A stretch of 64,000 bases of DNA from NCBI GenBank assembly GCA_025642075.2, contig JAODUO010000080.1:62001-126000 (forward strand). The letters run 5' to 3'. Below the pieces are notes generated by a model. It was not told the origin of the DNA and did not search any database. It worked only from the letters and a program-made list of their open reading frames with translations. This document shows positions 39,669-54,519 of this stretch, piece after piece. The position numbers were made by a program, and so were the translations under genes. The number at the start of each line of letters is the position of its first letter. Position 1 is the stretch's first letter. The DNA comes from Ridgeia piscesae (lineage: Eukaryota; Annelida; Polychaeta; Sabellida; Siboglinidae).

Positions 39669-42600
39669 TCACTAGCAGGACTAAGCAATGAAAATTGAAT
39701 AATTGTGAATTAATCATTAAATTCATATAAATCTATGCACGACCTCGTTTAATGACATGATTCTCCTTTACCAAATGCAAGTAATAAATCATTCTGCAAA
39801 TTAAATTTGAACAGGATACTTTGATTTAAAAAGCATTCAATTTCTTCCCATTACGATTAGATCATCTGTCATTGTCGTGTATTTGTACAGCAAGAACAAA
39901 CCCTCTTCATTTTTTCCAATGATCTGTCATACCAAATTCCTTCAGCTATTCCATGCTTTCCATGCTTATAAAGTACCACAGCTCGAAAAAACACTGAACG
40001 GATGAGATGTTTCATATGCTATCTGTTATAATTTCATAAATGAAAGACATGACACACCACCTTTAAGTGGGAGTGAGCAGCACTTTAAGTGGCAGATGGC
40101 CAATGGTGACGAAGCACATACAACACAATAATAAAAAGTGCGGTAAAATCATTACAGTCGAACGTGACAGAAATATACGAGCCTCGTTTTGAAATCTCTC
40201 CCGCAAGCTTCTCGTGCAAATAGCCAAGTGAGAACGCTCAACAGATAATCAAATCTGCCACTTTTTCATTTGGTCACATGGCTGCCCGTAACGTGATTAT
40301 CGGAAGGGATTGACCGATTGTGACTGTGAGTGCCAGTCGTTCCTGGTGTAGATGAATGTTCCCTTGAGTCCTACAAGGCCATTACTTCCAAGGCGCAATT
40401 CGTTTTCTATTTTACAATTTATACAAGGGAATCCTATGGACTATCGGATACATTACTGGCCAAAATACATGCTATTATAACTCCTAGTTCGATGCATATT
40501 CGATTTATGCTGTAGTAAGGCTCAATAAGCCCAGCTATACAAAGTCATGTTAGTGTTGTGAACCTGTTCGTATTTGTGGAGAATAAAACGTATATATGAC
40601 ATGACCTAGCCATACAAAAACATAGATCCAATGTGTAAAAATAAATGCATGACGCACACACCCCCACAAACATACCACTTCAGCACGAAAGGAAACAGAC
40701 ATGGGTATAAATTGAAATATGGACATTTCTCATATGGAAACAATATGTAGTTTTCAATAAAAAATTCTGAACATGTGATTGTGTCAGTCTCAGGTAACTC
40801 TTATCGCCCAATGTGGGGAGCCAAAAATTTGCCAAGTGCATTACTTATGTTAATTACCAGACAACAAAGTCTATTAAATACGACATGAGTTATCATCTAC
40901 TGGCATGTTAGGCACATTATATACTGTTGTACCACTGATATTATAGATCACATTCTGAAATTTGAAAGATGGAAACACTCGGTCAGAATAGGGATAGGCA
41001 TTAATGAATGGCAAAATAAAATAATCTTACAGACAGATATATTATAACTTTTTATATAAATTTGTCAAGTAAAAATATGGACTTCGAACAAAAGAAATGA
41101 ATGTCATATCTGAGTTCATGTGGTGAAATAATAATAACAATATGAATACAAAGCCACAGTACATCAAATGAAATCCGTACAGATCCACACACCATAATTA
41201 ATGTACATCCATACGAAGAAAAACGCCAAATTATACCCATGATGCAACAGGGATGAGTGCTTGTTAAAATGTATAAACTTGACTAGAGCTGCAATTAAAA
41301 CACACCTATGACTCTCGTACTCTCCATTAGTCAGAAGACAAATGGGCTGTCGTTGGTGAACATGTCTCTCCGGAGCCCTTGTTTTTTCTCCTCACCTACC
41401 TAATGCATTGAGACCATGTGAATTTCCTAAAATAACACTTTTTGCCGCTAGCCTGTCGTGGGCTCAGGGATGGATTCTTTCCCAAAACAGAAACAGAACA
41501 AATCACCAGCCCGCAATTGGGACTGATGGATGTCCTTTCCGTTTCGATCGCAAAGAAAATTGTTTTTTTACCGAGAGAGTCCCTGTACTGTCTACTGTCA
41601 GTGTCTGTTTATTTCCGTTCCAATGAAACCTGGATCACTTCCATTTAGACGCAATCAATGTTTCCATGGCATCATCACAATGCAGTTTGTGAAATTGTAG
41701 CTACGGTCACTCTGTTACACACCTGGGGGTGTGATTAATGGACGTTTCACAACACTGGTGCCGGAAGATCCCACTGAACCAAACAAAAGCAGTTCCGGGG
41801 TGGACAGGAAAAGTCCTGACATGTCTCTTTAAAATCTTGACATTAAAATTAACATTAAGTTTTGCAAGATTCTGCAGACCCAAGCCAGGAAACCAAAAGT
41901 GCCCTGTAATTGAGTGGAATCAACAAAGTATCGGGTGAATAAATTAAATAAATTTTATATACATTTAGTTATTTATTTGACACACACTCACACTTGTATT
42001 ATTTATCAAACAGACAGAATAAAATGTATTTCGTAACTGTTAAGTAATAATATAAATATACACTTGTGCCAGTGTCATCTGTTGAAAAGCAACATCTATA
42101 CTTGTTCTTGTTCAAGGAAAATATTATGATGTGCATTCAGCCATATAATAGTTTTACAGCCATTACGTCAGCACACCTGAAATGAGATATAATCCCCACT
42201 GGATCCTGTGTCAAGACCCTGTGTCACATGGGAGGGCGACATCCATCACAACACTGACAGACAAATTAGTCCAACGTTTCTTGACTTCTCTCCTACACTC
42301 ACTCAGTACACAGTGGCGTCAGTACATCAACTAGTCTTTACCAGGAATCCTGACATCACCAAAGGACATTAAACTACTTGTAGATCTCACAGGATTATTC
42401 AGAGCAAGCTTCTACTAATTTCCAAATTTTCAAACTCAGTATTTTATGTATGGCAGAGACTACTATTTTGTGTATGAACCATATACATTTTTAATTCCTT
42501 TACTAAAGAGAGATACACATGTTTTTTCCTTAATCCAAAAGGCACATATTTTAACTTCCTTTTTACGCACACAGGTGCTTATCAAGTTGCGTTCATTAAT

Positions 42601-45600
42601 TAGGAATTATTGGTTGACCTTTCCATCAATCTGGGGGGTTCCAACCCATAACCCTTTAGTCATGAGACACACAACACTAATGATCCACTGCTATTTGAAA
42701 TGGTTTAAATGTTAAATTGCTGTCCATGTTTTACATACCTAAACTAATAAACTAAACATTTTCCACATGGTCAGACACCAAACCATTAACCTAATAAAAC
42801 ACCAGAGCAGAATTTATGACTTAACAGACGCATTTATTCTGCACAGCCATCATAAACAATGGTTAACAGATCTCTACAAAACCCTGGCAACAACGCATTC
42901 ACTGCCACTGACGACCATCTTAGTACAGGCCCATGGGCAGTGTCTCAAATGTGGTCCAGAGTATCCCTTACCAAGTACATACATACCTGCTTACTGTACA
43001 CAGTGCAGTCATTCACACTCTGAATGACCACTCATGCGGCCTGGTCACTAGCCAGCCTGGAGCTACAGACACACCCAGAAACACCCACAGTTGTTACATC
43101 ATGATCCTATACTTAGACACTGATTATCGAGTTCCACCAACCACGCTGCTGTCTGCCTGCCAATACACCACAGGATTTCTAATTAACTTCACGCCAATTT
43201 ACATAACATTTAATCAATGCTGGAGATCGATCTCTGATAGTTCTGTCGGTATTTCCCATTAAATCACTGCTGAATCCCAGAACCAGGTAAATGTGCATAC
43301 AAATGTTGATTGTTGAGCTAGACGATTCCATTAGCTCTCATGAAAGACAGGGATATTGTATCTGAGTTAACATTAACTACAGTTGATCATGTTCGGGCTG
43401 TTATAATTAATGTCACAACCTGCGGTATTTTTTTCAGTAATCTAGACACCAGTTATCTGGACTCAACAAGCATAGTTATTATACTCTGACTTTAAAATGT
43501 AGTTTAATTTTATTTATTCATTCATATAGAACAAGCATACATATAAATAAATAAGTCATGCATGTCATTTTTAATATCCCTTTGGCACAAAATTAAAGCT
43601 GGGTGTCATGTCATGTTTAATATTCAATAAGCATAGTCATTTTTACTCAGATCTAATTTAAATTAAAGATTAGAGTTTAATTTAATTGATTAATAAAACA
43701 ATCATAATAAACAACGTTGTGTTATTTTAAATATGATTGATAAAATGAAAGTAGCATATAACAAAAATGCCTATTTACCATTGCTAGATGAAAGGTGAAA
43801 TTGCTCTCAGTCCCTTGAACTGAGTCACTGAGTCACTGTGAGTCACTCACTCCCAGATCACAGACTCCCCCAACTTGTCCCTATTCCCTGGCACATGTCC
43901 AATACTATAAAACTGACTCTCCTTCCAGCAGACTGCATTAATCAAATTAATGAACCCATTAAATCTCACATGATTTCCTCTTTCTTGCCACCACTGCCTG
44001 TGATCTTCATTTATCTCCCCCCAGGGCATTTTGTGCTCCCTGTATTTTTTATGACATTTATGCAATGGGAACAATGAGATCTGTCTTCGGGAAACCAGGC
44101 ATGGCATCAGACCTCAGCTAGATCAACTATTTCCAAAAGCAGTCAGAGCGTTCATGTTTCTGTAAAAGGGATGATGACTATTTACTACAAAATCTACTTT
44201 TGGGAATCTATAGAACAGGTTATTCTTCAAGCAGCAGCCACTGCAAAATTCATGGCTCCACACAATTGTTTTTTTTGGCAACTAAACCTCATTTAGCTAA
44301 TTTGATATGGAAAATAAGTTAAAATGATATATTTTCGTTTTTTAAATAAAATCAAAATGTTTTGTGACGTTACCCAGCAACACATTTATACTTCTTTTGG
44401 TGTACACTCCTGTATAAAAGCCACTTAAATGTTTGAGTGCTCGGCAGACCTAATGCAGTAATATTACAAACATGACTTACGTCTTTGCAAATGTATTAAT
44501 TAACAGGTTTTGAGAATTTAGCACTTTCTAGTGACCTGTTTATAAACCCAGGTGAATCCCAAACACTGTCATTAATATATAAAGTCAAGAACAGTATGTC
44601 ATGCCATTAGATAAGGAACAGTCCCTGGATGCTGTAATGCTCCTTCAGTGACCTGCCTGACCTCTGTAGCTGCCTTCGTATCATTAGATGATGTATCAAG
44701 TTAACCCCTGGAAAATTAATGACATGTTAAACCAGTGGAGCCTGACATGAGGGACTTTTCCCTGACTGCCAGTGGGGCTAGGGGGATGAGGTTATCCTTA
44801 TCAACAAAGGGTTGAACCTCCGCCTAGTCCCAATCTGGTGGGACCACAAGTGAGAATCACAATGAACCGTGGAATGCGGGATTATGAGCGATTGCGAGGT
44901 GTGGGAGAAGTATGTAAAGTTTATCTCTAGCGCGGTCAATGATACACAGGCTTGTAGTGTGACCATGAGGTACTGGGACTGACCATTGCACTACTGCAGT
45001 CCTGGTCAGCTGCCACTACCAATTACTGCATTCTGGGTGAATAAACAAGACTTCAGGGTGAATGAATATGCAAGACAATGGATCACCTTACATCAAGTCA
45101 AGATTTGGGCAACAAAAAATGCATTTTATGACTAGGATCGAAGGTTGTAATTTTTTTGGAATCTATGATAAATGTACATACCACCTTTCACAATGCTTGA
45201 CCATGAGTTGTGGTCACTTTTAAACTGAGATGTTTCATGTGGCCAAGACACTAGTGTTAAGTGTTTGTAACCTCCGTCAATACAACCGCAACATTCCTTA
45301 AACGTGAGCCTATGCCCTATGCAAATACATTACAACAACTAGGCATTTCATTAAATCTTCACGAATACAAGTTGACATCAACCTGGAACAAGCGAATGAT
45401 TTATATGACCCAAATCTAGGTAATAACCCATTACATCTCAATGTAGAATAAACCTTTTAGCTTCCAGATTATTTCACATTGTACGTGTAGGAGACCGTAG
45501 GGGCTGAAGCACTGGAGTAATGAAATGGCTGACAGCTTCAACCTCTTACTGACATCTGTGGAGCTGTAAGCACCTCCAAAGGTGAAGAGTTCACCTGGAC

Positions 45601-47639
45601 CAGCAGGAGAGACAGCCTCTTGAAAGAGCCCACCTCCAGGGCCGCTAATCCACAGATACTAGTAATCACCCTTCTGTTTGCATCCCTGATCACCCCGCCC
45701 CTAGGTACTGCTAATGAATGCAGTGCTAATGTGTTGGGGATGGTCTTTGGTCTCACCTGCATAAATACTGCATTAGTGGTCAGTAATCCCGGACAGGTCA
45801 ATCCTAACTGGACACATGCTTTTCTACTATGGAATTGCCCTTCTACTGTGTCTGGCTTCATGTGTTATCGTTTAGACTCAGTATAATGATCTATTAATAT
45901 TTATTATTAACAGTAACTTATGCTCGTCCACGGAGCAAACCATAAGCTAAAAATGCCACCATTAAAGCATGTTCATCTTCAGCCTGTTGGTGTTAAAATG
46001 TCACTGATGACTGTGCAACTTGAGTGACTAAAACTACACAGTTGTCTCGCTTGTATTACCCTTGCTCGCTTTCACTATGCATTTTCTTTTACATAATCAG
46101 TAGAAATGTTCCATTCAAGGAATGTCCTCCTTATAGTATAAGACTACCTGCTACTTAACTATTATTCAAATCTAAAATATTCTACATAGTTCACTGAACG
46201 AACACCATCATTAAATTCAAACTATAATTTGCAAAAGAACCAGACAAATGACATTTAAAAAGCATGTAATTACAAAGTTCTATTGTAACAATGTAATCTC
46301 TCCCACATGCTTAAAACATTGTTTGGTGCGCGATAAATCAAATTTGACCTAACAGCCACACTCTGCATGGACTTGCAAATGACGAAAGACCAAACCTATA
46401 AAACGTGCCTTGGTGAACATTTATTGCATAAAAAGCAGCCATATGCTAATCTCTCAGCAATGACTTTCCCCCCAGATCGGGTTATTTCGGTGCGCGTGGT
46501 TACACGGCGGTTTGTAACAAGGCTGGCCCATGCGAAGTCATGTCATCATCTATTCGACACCTTCACAGGCAAATGCAGTTATAAATGTTCTCTCAAGCAC
46601 AATGACGAGTGAGCGAGACCACTAGAAATGCAATTTATTAAATTGTCCTATTTAAGCTAATGGCACCAGGATACTAGTGGGAGGAACTATGGGGGTGTTG
46701 GGGGTGGCTGCCAAAGCCCCCCCCCCAAACAAAAGAACAGCAAGTAATTACATTGTAACCAGACATTCACGTCTCGCATCACACTTGGTGGTTTGGTTGA
46801 CACAATGTAAGTAAATGCAGGGAAAGAAATTCCTACTGTAGTGCCACCTATCATGTGGAATATATACTAATGCACACTGACACCATTAATGACATTAGAA
46901 CTGGGCAATAAGATGTACGATGACGGTCAACAATTTAACATAATTCAAACCTGGTGGCACTTTTCGGGGGGTCTTAAAAACCACTTTGGAGCCCCACAAT
47001 CATGTCCAAAAACCCTCTGGTTTGAATTTTTAACCAATATGAAACACAAACGTTTTGGGCACTGAGAACATACAGCTCAAAACCACGCATAAAATGGGAT
47101 GATGCTTTAACAGTTAAAAGTCCAGGATCTGTGCCCAGAGTTAGTCAGAAGCCTCGTGTACAGGTAATTACATACACACACCCATTGGCGGCCTGACTGA
47201 TCCATGCAGGACGCAGTAGCTCTGTAGGCGGCTCAGATCAGTCACTGCCAGGCCAGGGGGTCATAAATGTACCGTTTGTGACGTTCACTCGTGTGTGTCT
47301 GTGCCAAGATGTGCTGTTCTTGACAAACTCACCAAGTTCAAAGAATTGTGTATCAAACTGCAGAACTGTTACCAACAGCAAGGAGGCGCCCCACTCATAA
47401 ATGAACCGTTTGTGAACAACCAGCACTGCTTATAAAACACTTCTATGTGCCTGCCAAGAAAACAAAACCTGTTGTAATTTATGTCTATTTTTTAATCTGC
47501 ACCCTGTTCCTGTTTAATCTTATGTCCTTTTTATGAATGGTTTAGTTGTTTTTAACTACACACATGTTGTGTTTTTCTCAGAATGCTGAGCAAAAACAAA
47601 CCATACTGAAGAGAACATGTGTAAAGGGCAAAGGCAAAA

Positions 47640-47963
47640 GGCAAGTTCTTATATAACCCAGTATCCAGACCTCAGGACCGTTCAAAGCGCGTTACAGTTT
47701 AATTCCCTAACAGACCTGTTCACTCAGACACCATCTTGGCTTCTCTGGGAAGCATCCAGCCATATGCTACAATTAATGTGCGAAAGCTGCTCATACACAT
47801 TTCCACCACTGTCTATAGCCAGGTACTCATTCATGCAGCTGAGTGAACTGGAGCAATGTAGAGTGAAAAAACTTGCCCAAGGTTTTAACACCGCAGCACA
47901 GGATTTGAACCTGGGTTCTCGTAGTCGAGAGTCCAAAGCTCTACCCCTGAGCCACAGCGCTCT
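47640..47963 (-). mobile_element. tRNA-derived SINE, near full length
   Basis: Minus-strand element. The head carries pol III promoter boxes: A box TGGCTCAGGGG (47954-47944) and B box GGTTCAAATCC (47911-47901). A central block (47882-47818) with CCTTGGGCAAG, ATTGCTCCAGTTCACTCAG and GTACCTGGC follows, a domain type shared by widespread metazoan SINE superfamilies. The tail (about 47700-47640) has CGCGCTTTGAA and a TTATATAAG end, as in elements copied by a partner LINE. I could not identify target-site duplications, and I do not assign the superfamily. The tRNA-like head is too altered to be a functional tRNA gene. Confidence 0.8.
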
Positions 47964-49627
47964 AGAGACCCAGTACCCTAACATTGTTATCCACACCAAA
48001 ATGTCATAGAATAACATGGCTATTTTAAACAACGGCAAGCTTGTTCTACCTATTGTTCACAGCCATCAACGGTTGTTACCCCATTTTACAAACGTTTATT
48101 TTATCATTCACAAAGACATGACTCAAAAATTCAGAAAAATACAGGATTACATCATAGAAAATAAACCTACCTAACTTTTTAAACAACATTCTGTCATCAG
48201 AGGTTGAATCACCAAACCAAAAAGTTATCAATCAAGCCACCATTCATAAAACATAAAACACAACCGGAAGGGCTGGCTACATACATCACTTTGGTGCACG
48301 CAGGAATATGACATAAGCAGGTCTAGCACACGCAACTGTCACAAACGGAGCCTTGTCATGACACATTTCTAATATTATAAGGTTGACCGTCATGGTGAGT
48401 TCTGTCAACACTTTGTATGTATACATGGGTGTCATTTAACTAGAGCCACACCTCATGTTACTGTATAATATTTAAGCCTGTCACGCCTCCCAACATACCT
48501 GAGGACAACTTGAATCTTTGATACATGTATTGTTTATATATAGGCGGGCTGCAAAGGTTAAAAGTATTTGCATAAATATATTTGTACAGGGTCAATGCTG
48601 CGTGTATTGACATACTATTAATAGTGTCAATGAATGCTGTCTAACACCACTGACGGTGCTTGTCCTGTCTATGGTAACTTAAATTACACATCCTTTTGTT
48701 GACTACAAGCTTTCATTTATAGAAAGGAACCTTGGGTTTATATCAAGAATTACTGGGCCGTTTTTAATGAGGCTATTTATAAACTACAACCAGCAATACT
48801 CACAAGTGTATAATGTAAAATTTGCCACTTGCCGGCTATTTGAACTTAGTGAGTGGATGAAGTGAACGGAATGTCACTTAATAACACAACAATGACACAT
48901 TCTCCCTTGACACATGACAGCAGTTGTATGATTGTGTTACAATGTCAACTGTCACTAGCTGTAACCGGACACTGTCAATGACACCCGTCAGCCGGCTGAA
49001 CTAATATGACAATTGACAGACAAAGCAGGATAGTGTGTTCAAATACACAATCACTGCAAGTATAACACGGATGTGGTATGTGTACAACCACATTGTGCTA
49101 TGTAACTTGGCAGTAGTTATGTGTACACAGTACTACACACACTACCAGTGGCAGGTTAGTGCACTGTCATTTCATTGTACACCTGTAGTACTATCACCTG
49201 TCAGTGCTCACCTTTTCTCCCATATAACAACACCCAAGGCTGAGGTCAATGACTTGTAAGTTATATTGATGCATATTTCTTCAACACGTGTACAATGTAT
49301 GTGTTTTCTTATAAGACAATTACTTGTGCTATGTCAAGCATTCTTGCCAAAGTTCCAAGTACATTTCAAGGACGTTACACCTTGTGAATGTAGAAATAAT
49401 TATAAACATTAATTTCCTACACTAATTGGAAATTCTGTACATAATTTCTGATTACGCCTACAATGAAAATTAAATTACGCCCCTGAGCAAAAAACTATGT
49501 AGTCTCCGTTATTGTCAGTGCAGTATTTTGATTTAAAACTTCTTTTATGTATAGTCTCCCTGTTCACAGCAGCTCCATGTCAAAGTGTCAGTAACTGCGC
49601 AACAAAGTCCATATTTCTTCAACCGAC

Positions 49628-49796
49628 GGCAACACACATAAGTAACTTCCTAAATGGCAACACACATAAGTAACTTCATAAATGGCAACACACATGAGTA
49701 ACTTCATAAATGGCAACACACATAAGTAACTTCATAAATGGCAACACACATAAGTAACTTCATAAATGGCAACACACATAAGTAACTTCATAAATA
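49628..49796. repeat. 28-bp tandem repeat, 6 copies
   Basis: Unit of 28 bases beginning GGCAACACACATAAGTAAC; six nearly identical copies with single-base changes (CCTA for CATA in the first unit, ATGAG for ATAAG in the third). Confidence 0.95.
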
Positions 49797-50633
49797 AATA
49801 ACTCATGATACCTGCTTTTGGTTTCTTTAATACATCAGTGGACAGTGGTTAACGGGTGGGAATGAACCTAGAAAGCGTGGTGATTGGACCTCAGTGCCTG
49901 GCAAAGATGCACTTACAGCACCCCAACTTCAGTGGGCCAATATTACTAATCTACGAAATAGTTCATCGTGTACACCTCAGTAGTTTTAAACAACAAGCAT
50001 GGTACATTTCCCACAGGGACAACGACACAGTCTACACTACACCCATGACACAAGACAGCTGGTGGTAGCAGGCAGACAGTACACTGTGACAGCCAGGACA
50101 GTCGGCCTTACTTGTCTTCTAGTGAGCTGTGCCCATTCTCTGTGTCATTATTTGGTCAACCCTGTCACACACTACATCCTGACCGGGTTGTCAAGGCACT
50201 GAGGACAACAAAACAACTAGCTGTGTTTTATTGATGACCTCTCTGAAACGACTAATCACTGCCATACTGCGCCAATGGAGGCAGTATTGTGGCCAGCCAT
50301 ATTGCCCCTGACAGTCTCGGACCAGGCATTAGCCAGTAAACACTACATCAGTGTCCAGGCCATACTTTAAGGACTGACCACTGGTTCTGACCACACACCT
50401 AGTGACCTGACCCTGGCTATTACTGTCAGTAAGCACCTGGACTTTACCACTAGACGCACTCAGCCCAGACCCCACTTTTACAGACCACTGTGACAATTAG
50501 ACCAGTCACCACACACTGAGGACGGCAATATCCACAGTGACAATCACATAAACCCCCACTTATTCCCTAATAGCTTCCCGGATGCCCCATTACACTATCA
50601 CACAACACAGCCAGTGTGAATGAACGTACCTAC

Positions 50634-50733
50634 CTTGTGTATACAGTGTACACCAACTCCAGGCAGAGTCAAGTCCACCGCTAAGCCTTCCGACAGTCTC
50701 TCCCAGTCCGTCCTCCAACTCTGCCCTCCTCAC
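50634..50733 (-). other. Candidate upstream 5' UTR exon
   Basis: On the minus strand a 100-base segment is flanked by a good acceptor (TCCTACTTTCTAG) and donor (ACAAG|GTAGGTAC). If it splices to 26203 the resulting frame has a TGA near its 5' end and no ATG, so translation would begin at the ATG at 26170. Such signal pairs also occur by chance, and no transcript links this exon to the CAS gene. Confidence 0.22.
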
Positions 50734-51918
50734 CTAGAAAGTAGGACACACAGATGAGGGTATCATCGCCCTGTCTCCAGTCCCCAGAGCAAAGGAAACT
50801 GTACCCTGCTAAGGAACTCATTAGCCGGAAATCATGCATACCAATCAGATGTGTATTGACACTCCCGGAGAAGTAGACCCAGCCAATGAGCGTCAGCCAG
50901 GCCAGGCCAGGCCAGGCCAAGGAAGATGTTTGGTGTACCGGGCCGGGCGGTTGATAAGGAAGACTCGGACTGAACTGATGAATGAGGAACAGGAATCTGT
51001 AGTGTAATGTGGGGCCAACCTGCTGGTAAACAAGGTCTTCCAAACGTCAGGCATTGACACGAATCACCTAAAGTATCCTCCATCCACCAGTGGTTCAATT
51101 GTAAAAAGCTTTGCTGCAATGTGACATCTGTTATTAATGCTGGTGAATTGATGTTGGTTTCTGAGGAGATAAGGGATGAAAAACGTTCCCTCTTGTTATT
51201 AAATATTAGCATGAGTTATAGACTTATTATCTAAGCAGAAGTGTTCATGTAGTACAGACACTCTAAGTACAGCACTGCAGTCATTCAATAGTAAGGTAGA
51301 TTGGTGTTGAATACATTATCATAACACATGGATGGGGTTTCAAACTTGTAAATATGTAGCATATAGTAAATATAGTTCTGCATTTAGGAAACTAGTTGAC
51401 TTACCAACTTAATCAATACATGAGTTAAATAACATGGAAAAAGAAACTATCTCAAGAGGAACATCTATATAACATGAACAAATCAAGGAAATGTTATTAC
51501 TAATATAGTGCTATGTATTCAGTTTTCACAGAGGAAAAAGTTATAAAAAAAAATCTACAAGTACCCAGCAGACTTGATATATGAAAATACCCCTCTTTAT
51601 TAGGCATTTTCCAAGGCTGGCCTAATCTTCTGTAGCTAGCAGAGGGAAAAAACTCATGACAAACAGAATGAATTTGCACATTTGGAATAAAAAATACTGG
51701 CCACAATTTCAAATCGTGTACAGTGTAGTATAAAAGTGGGTATCAAGAGGCCAAACATTTGAGGCCACCTATATCCAGTAAATCCTGATCGGCATTTAAA
51801 CCCATGATTGTGCCCCCAGCACCAGGTAAGACAAGACAGACTTGGCAACAAATACCTCAGTCACACTTGCTCTCCATTCCTATGTCCTAAAATACACCAA
51901 CTATCAACACCCGGGCTC

Positions 51919-51969
51919 GGTGTCAAGCACCCACAGGTGTCAAGCACCCACAGGTGTCAAGCACCCACA
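51919..51969. repeat. 17-bp perfect tandem triplication
   Basis: Three identical copies of GGTGTCAAGCACCCACA at 51919, 51936 and 51953. Confidence 0.95.
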
Positions 51970-54442
51970 TAGTAATGATGTTGCAGGACAACAAAAGGTC
52001 AGTGTTGCAAATGACTTCTCGTGTGACTAGTTGGGCTGTTACAATCTCATGTTCAACTGTTCTTTAAGTAATTTTTATTAGTTACATGAATAGTGGTGAA
52101 AACCTAATAAATAACAATCTGAGAGCTCAGAACAAGCCTGTGAATGAAGACGGATGCAGCATTGATGAGCAGAACATAATCTATGGAGAATGAGCGATGA
52201 TAAATTTATACCAAGATCATGGACAATAGGAGGCTGACAGATGGAGATACAATTAGGATGATTCCAAATGAGATATTTCAAAGGTTGAGGATTGAACAGA
52301 TTATTATGGGGAGAACAGGAACAATCTCAATAGACAGACACGATCAAAGGTTTCTCTAGACACCCATTATTTGCATGAGTAACGTTCGTTTTTGGCCAGG
52401 TAAACCCATCCACAAACAGATTTACGTTAAACACTTGTTGGGGACTGGGCTACTTCGAGGCAGGAGACAGCGACCAATTGAGGAATATCTAAACATCCTG
52501 CCCAAAGTAAACACCCTCAAGTGCAGAACATACACACGACTGCTTTATAAGTCATTCATAGCTTCAGACTGTTTGGTTATATCTAGCTATCTCTGGCTGG
52601 TTTGTCTCACCACTTCTAATTGTTATACTGCCTTTAACTGACTGATTTTTTTTACTTTTGTCTGGTACTAATATACTGGTCTGGTAGAATTAACAAGAGA
52701 GGCAATATGTGACATGACATTCTTGAAAACAACAGCTGTTGTGAATAGTTGTACACATTAATATAACCATATTATATTAAACTTCAAAGCTTCAGTTGCC
52801 GTGGTTTCTTGACATATAAATGTGTTCAATTTTTTTGAATTTTTTCGCAAGTCTGACTTGGTGAAACATGTCTCAAGCTTTCACCAGTGATCGTATCGCC
52901 AAAGTGTTCTTTCTACTGATGCACTAATGTAGAGCAGACATCTGCAGGCATTCCTAAAAGGAAATGTCAGCCAATTTATATGGGAAAGAAACTAGGACAA
53001 AAATACATCAGTAAATATGAGATCGTTACGCTTATGCCTCAATGTGATCCAACTGGCCTCTCCACTTTGATAAATAATATCAAAGCACAATATAGGTTTA
53101 ATTTAAGATGTAATTATAGCGTAAAACATTGTGCATGGCACAAAATGTCTGCTCCAATAGATGGCATTGTGCTTTCACTTCATCACATGTTGGCTGTGTG
53201 CCAAATAGCAGCTATGCCAGGACTGCTGGGAGAAAGACGATTACTGAATATGTCGGGACAGCTGCTTGCGTTTAACATCGTAAAATACTATAAAGCATTG
53301 CATGGAGATGTGAACTGTCAGGTTTGTGAGTGTTTTTTGCAATTCTATGTAAGCCTGTATTAGTGTCTCAACCATGCTAGGAGGAGGGTTCTACCAGTAC
53401 TCATTGTCTAGACGGTATGAGTCTTCTTAAAGGTTACGTGAAACCAGAATACAAAATTAAGTAAACTCAACAATGCATGCCACCTGAGCACAGCTAAACA
53501 TAACAGTTTTTATCCGAGAATTGTTTTTAGAACACAAAAAGCACTTTAAAGTATGTGCAAGCCATACAATGCATCGTTAGGCATGCATGAAAAAGTAGCA
53601 CAGCAGCCCACACATTCGTACACAGACGTGTGACGTACCTCGACATAACTCTGCTCAATTGCGAAAGTCATGGAGAACGTTGTGAACTAACGTCACAGAG
53701 CTAATTTTGACCAGCCTCTTGGAACTATGTACACTACAAAGTTCATACATTTGTTATGGTAACAACAACAGCACATAATAAATTAATTAACGATAATAAA
53801 ATAACTAAAGATAAATTAGTTTAATAAACTAAGCATTCATGACCAATGATTTTTTGACATTGTAAGGTGCAGTTTTCAATGTTTGAAAAAATGTAACAAT
53901 GGAATAACTGCAAAGTTGTAATATTACATAATGCACATATATATACTACTGAATTAGTTTATAAAACACATAAGCTGGAGCAAGCCATGGAGGGAGGTGT
54001 AAAGTATGCTGGACTGACATGGGCACAACAATGTGAGCCCAGGACAGGGGAATGGGCACTGGGCTACGTGGGCATCATTATGTGTCATACAAGAAGGGGT
54101 AAGTAGTTACTACACCCTCACCATTATCACCATCTGTAGCATGTTGAATAGTCATCCATCTGTTGGGTGTCTTAAGTTGTGCCTCAGCATCTTCTTCTCT
54201 CTGTCTCTTGTATCCTTATCTCCCCAAATTTCAGATATTTCAAAGTTAAAAGAATGCGTTTCTTTGGTGGGGAAGGTGCAGGGCTTTATGCAGGAAACTT
54301 TTCCCAGTCACACACTTTATGGTAAAAACGTGTTTGTTAACTCAAGCCAGTTGAGTACAAAAATGCGTGTGACACCCATTTTTAAGGCATAACTGACAAC
54401 GTCTATTATTTGTAAAGACCTTTTTGTGCTGCTTCAATTTTG

Positions 54443-54448
54443 TACCCA

Positions 54449-54480
<32 letters not shown>

Positions 54481-54519
54481 TCACCCACCACCCACCACCC
54501 ATCACCCACCACCCATCAC
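54443..54519. repeat. C-rich heptamer repeat (CCCACCG / CCCATCA / CCCACCA)n
   Basis: About eleven 7-base units with a CCC run each. The minus strand therefore carries regularly spaced GGG runs separated by four bases, a canonical G-quadruplex-capable pattern. Confidence 0.9.

Larger units (their letters stand above)
26204..50633. other. Long region without recognised coding exons (possible first intron of the CAS gene or intergenic)
   Basis: If the candidate exon at 50733-50634 is real, this is one 24.4-kb intron; otherwise it includes the CAS promoter. All frames are short and lack family signatures. Recognisable contents are simple repeats, the AT/foldback cluster at 36.0-36.3 kb, a retroelement 3' end at 39.6 kb, a SINE at 47.6-47.96 kb and the 28-bp array at 49.6 kb, each listed separately. 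Confidence 0.5.

Noticed and set aside
47895..47963. Functional tRNA gene on the minus strand
   Set aside because: A and B boxes are present, but the cloverleaf is imperfect and the sequence continues into a SINE central domain and tail.
52980..53363. 127-codon plus-strand frame as a gene
   Set aside because: No recognisable family, no splice or promoter context; length is possible by chance in a 64-kb window.
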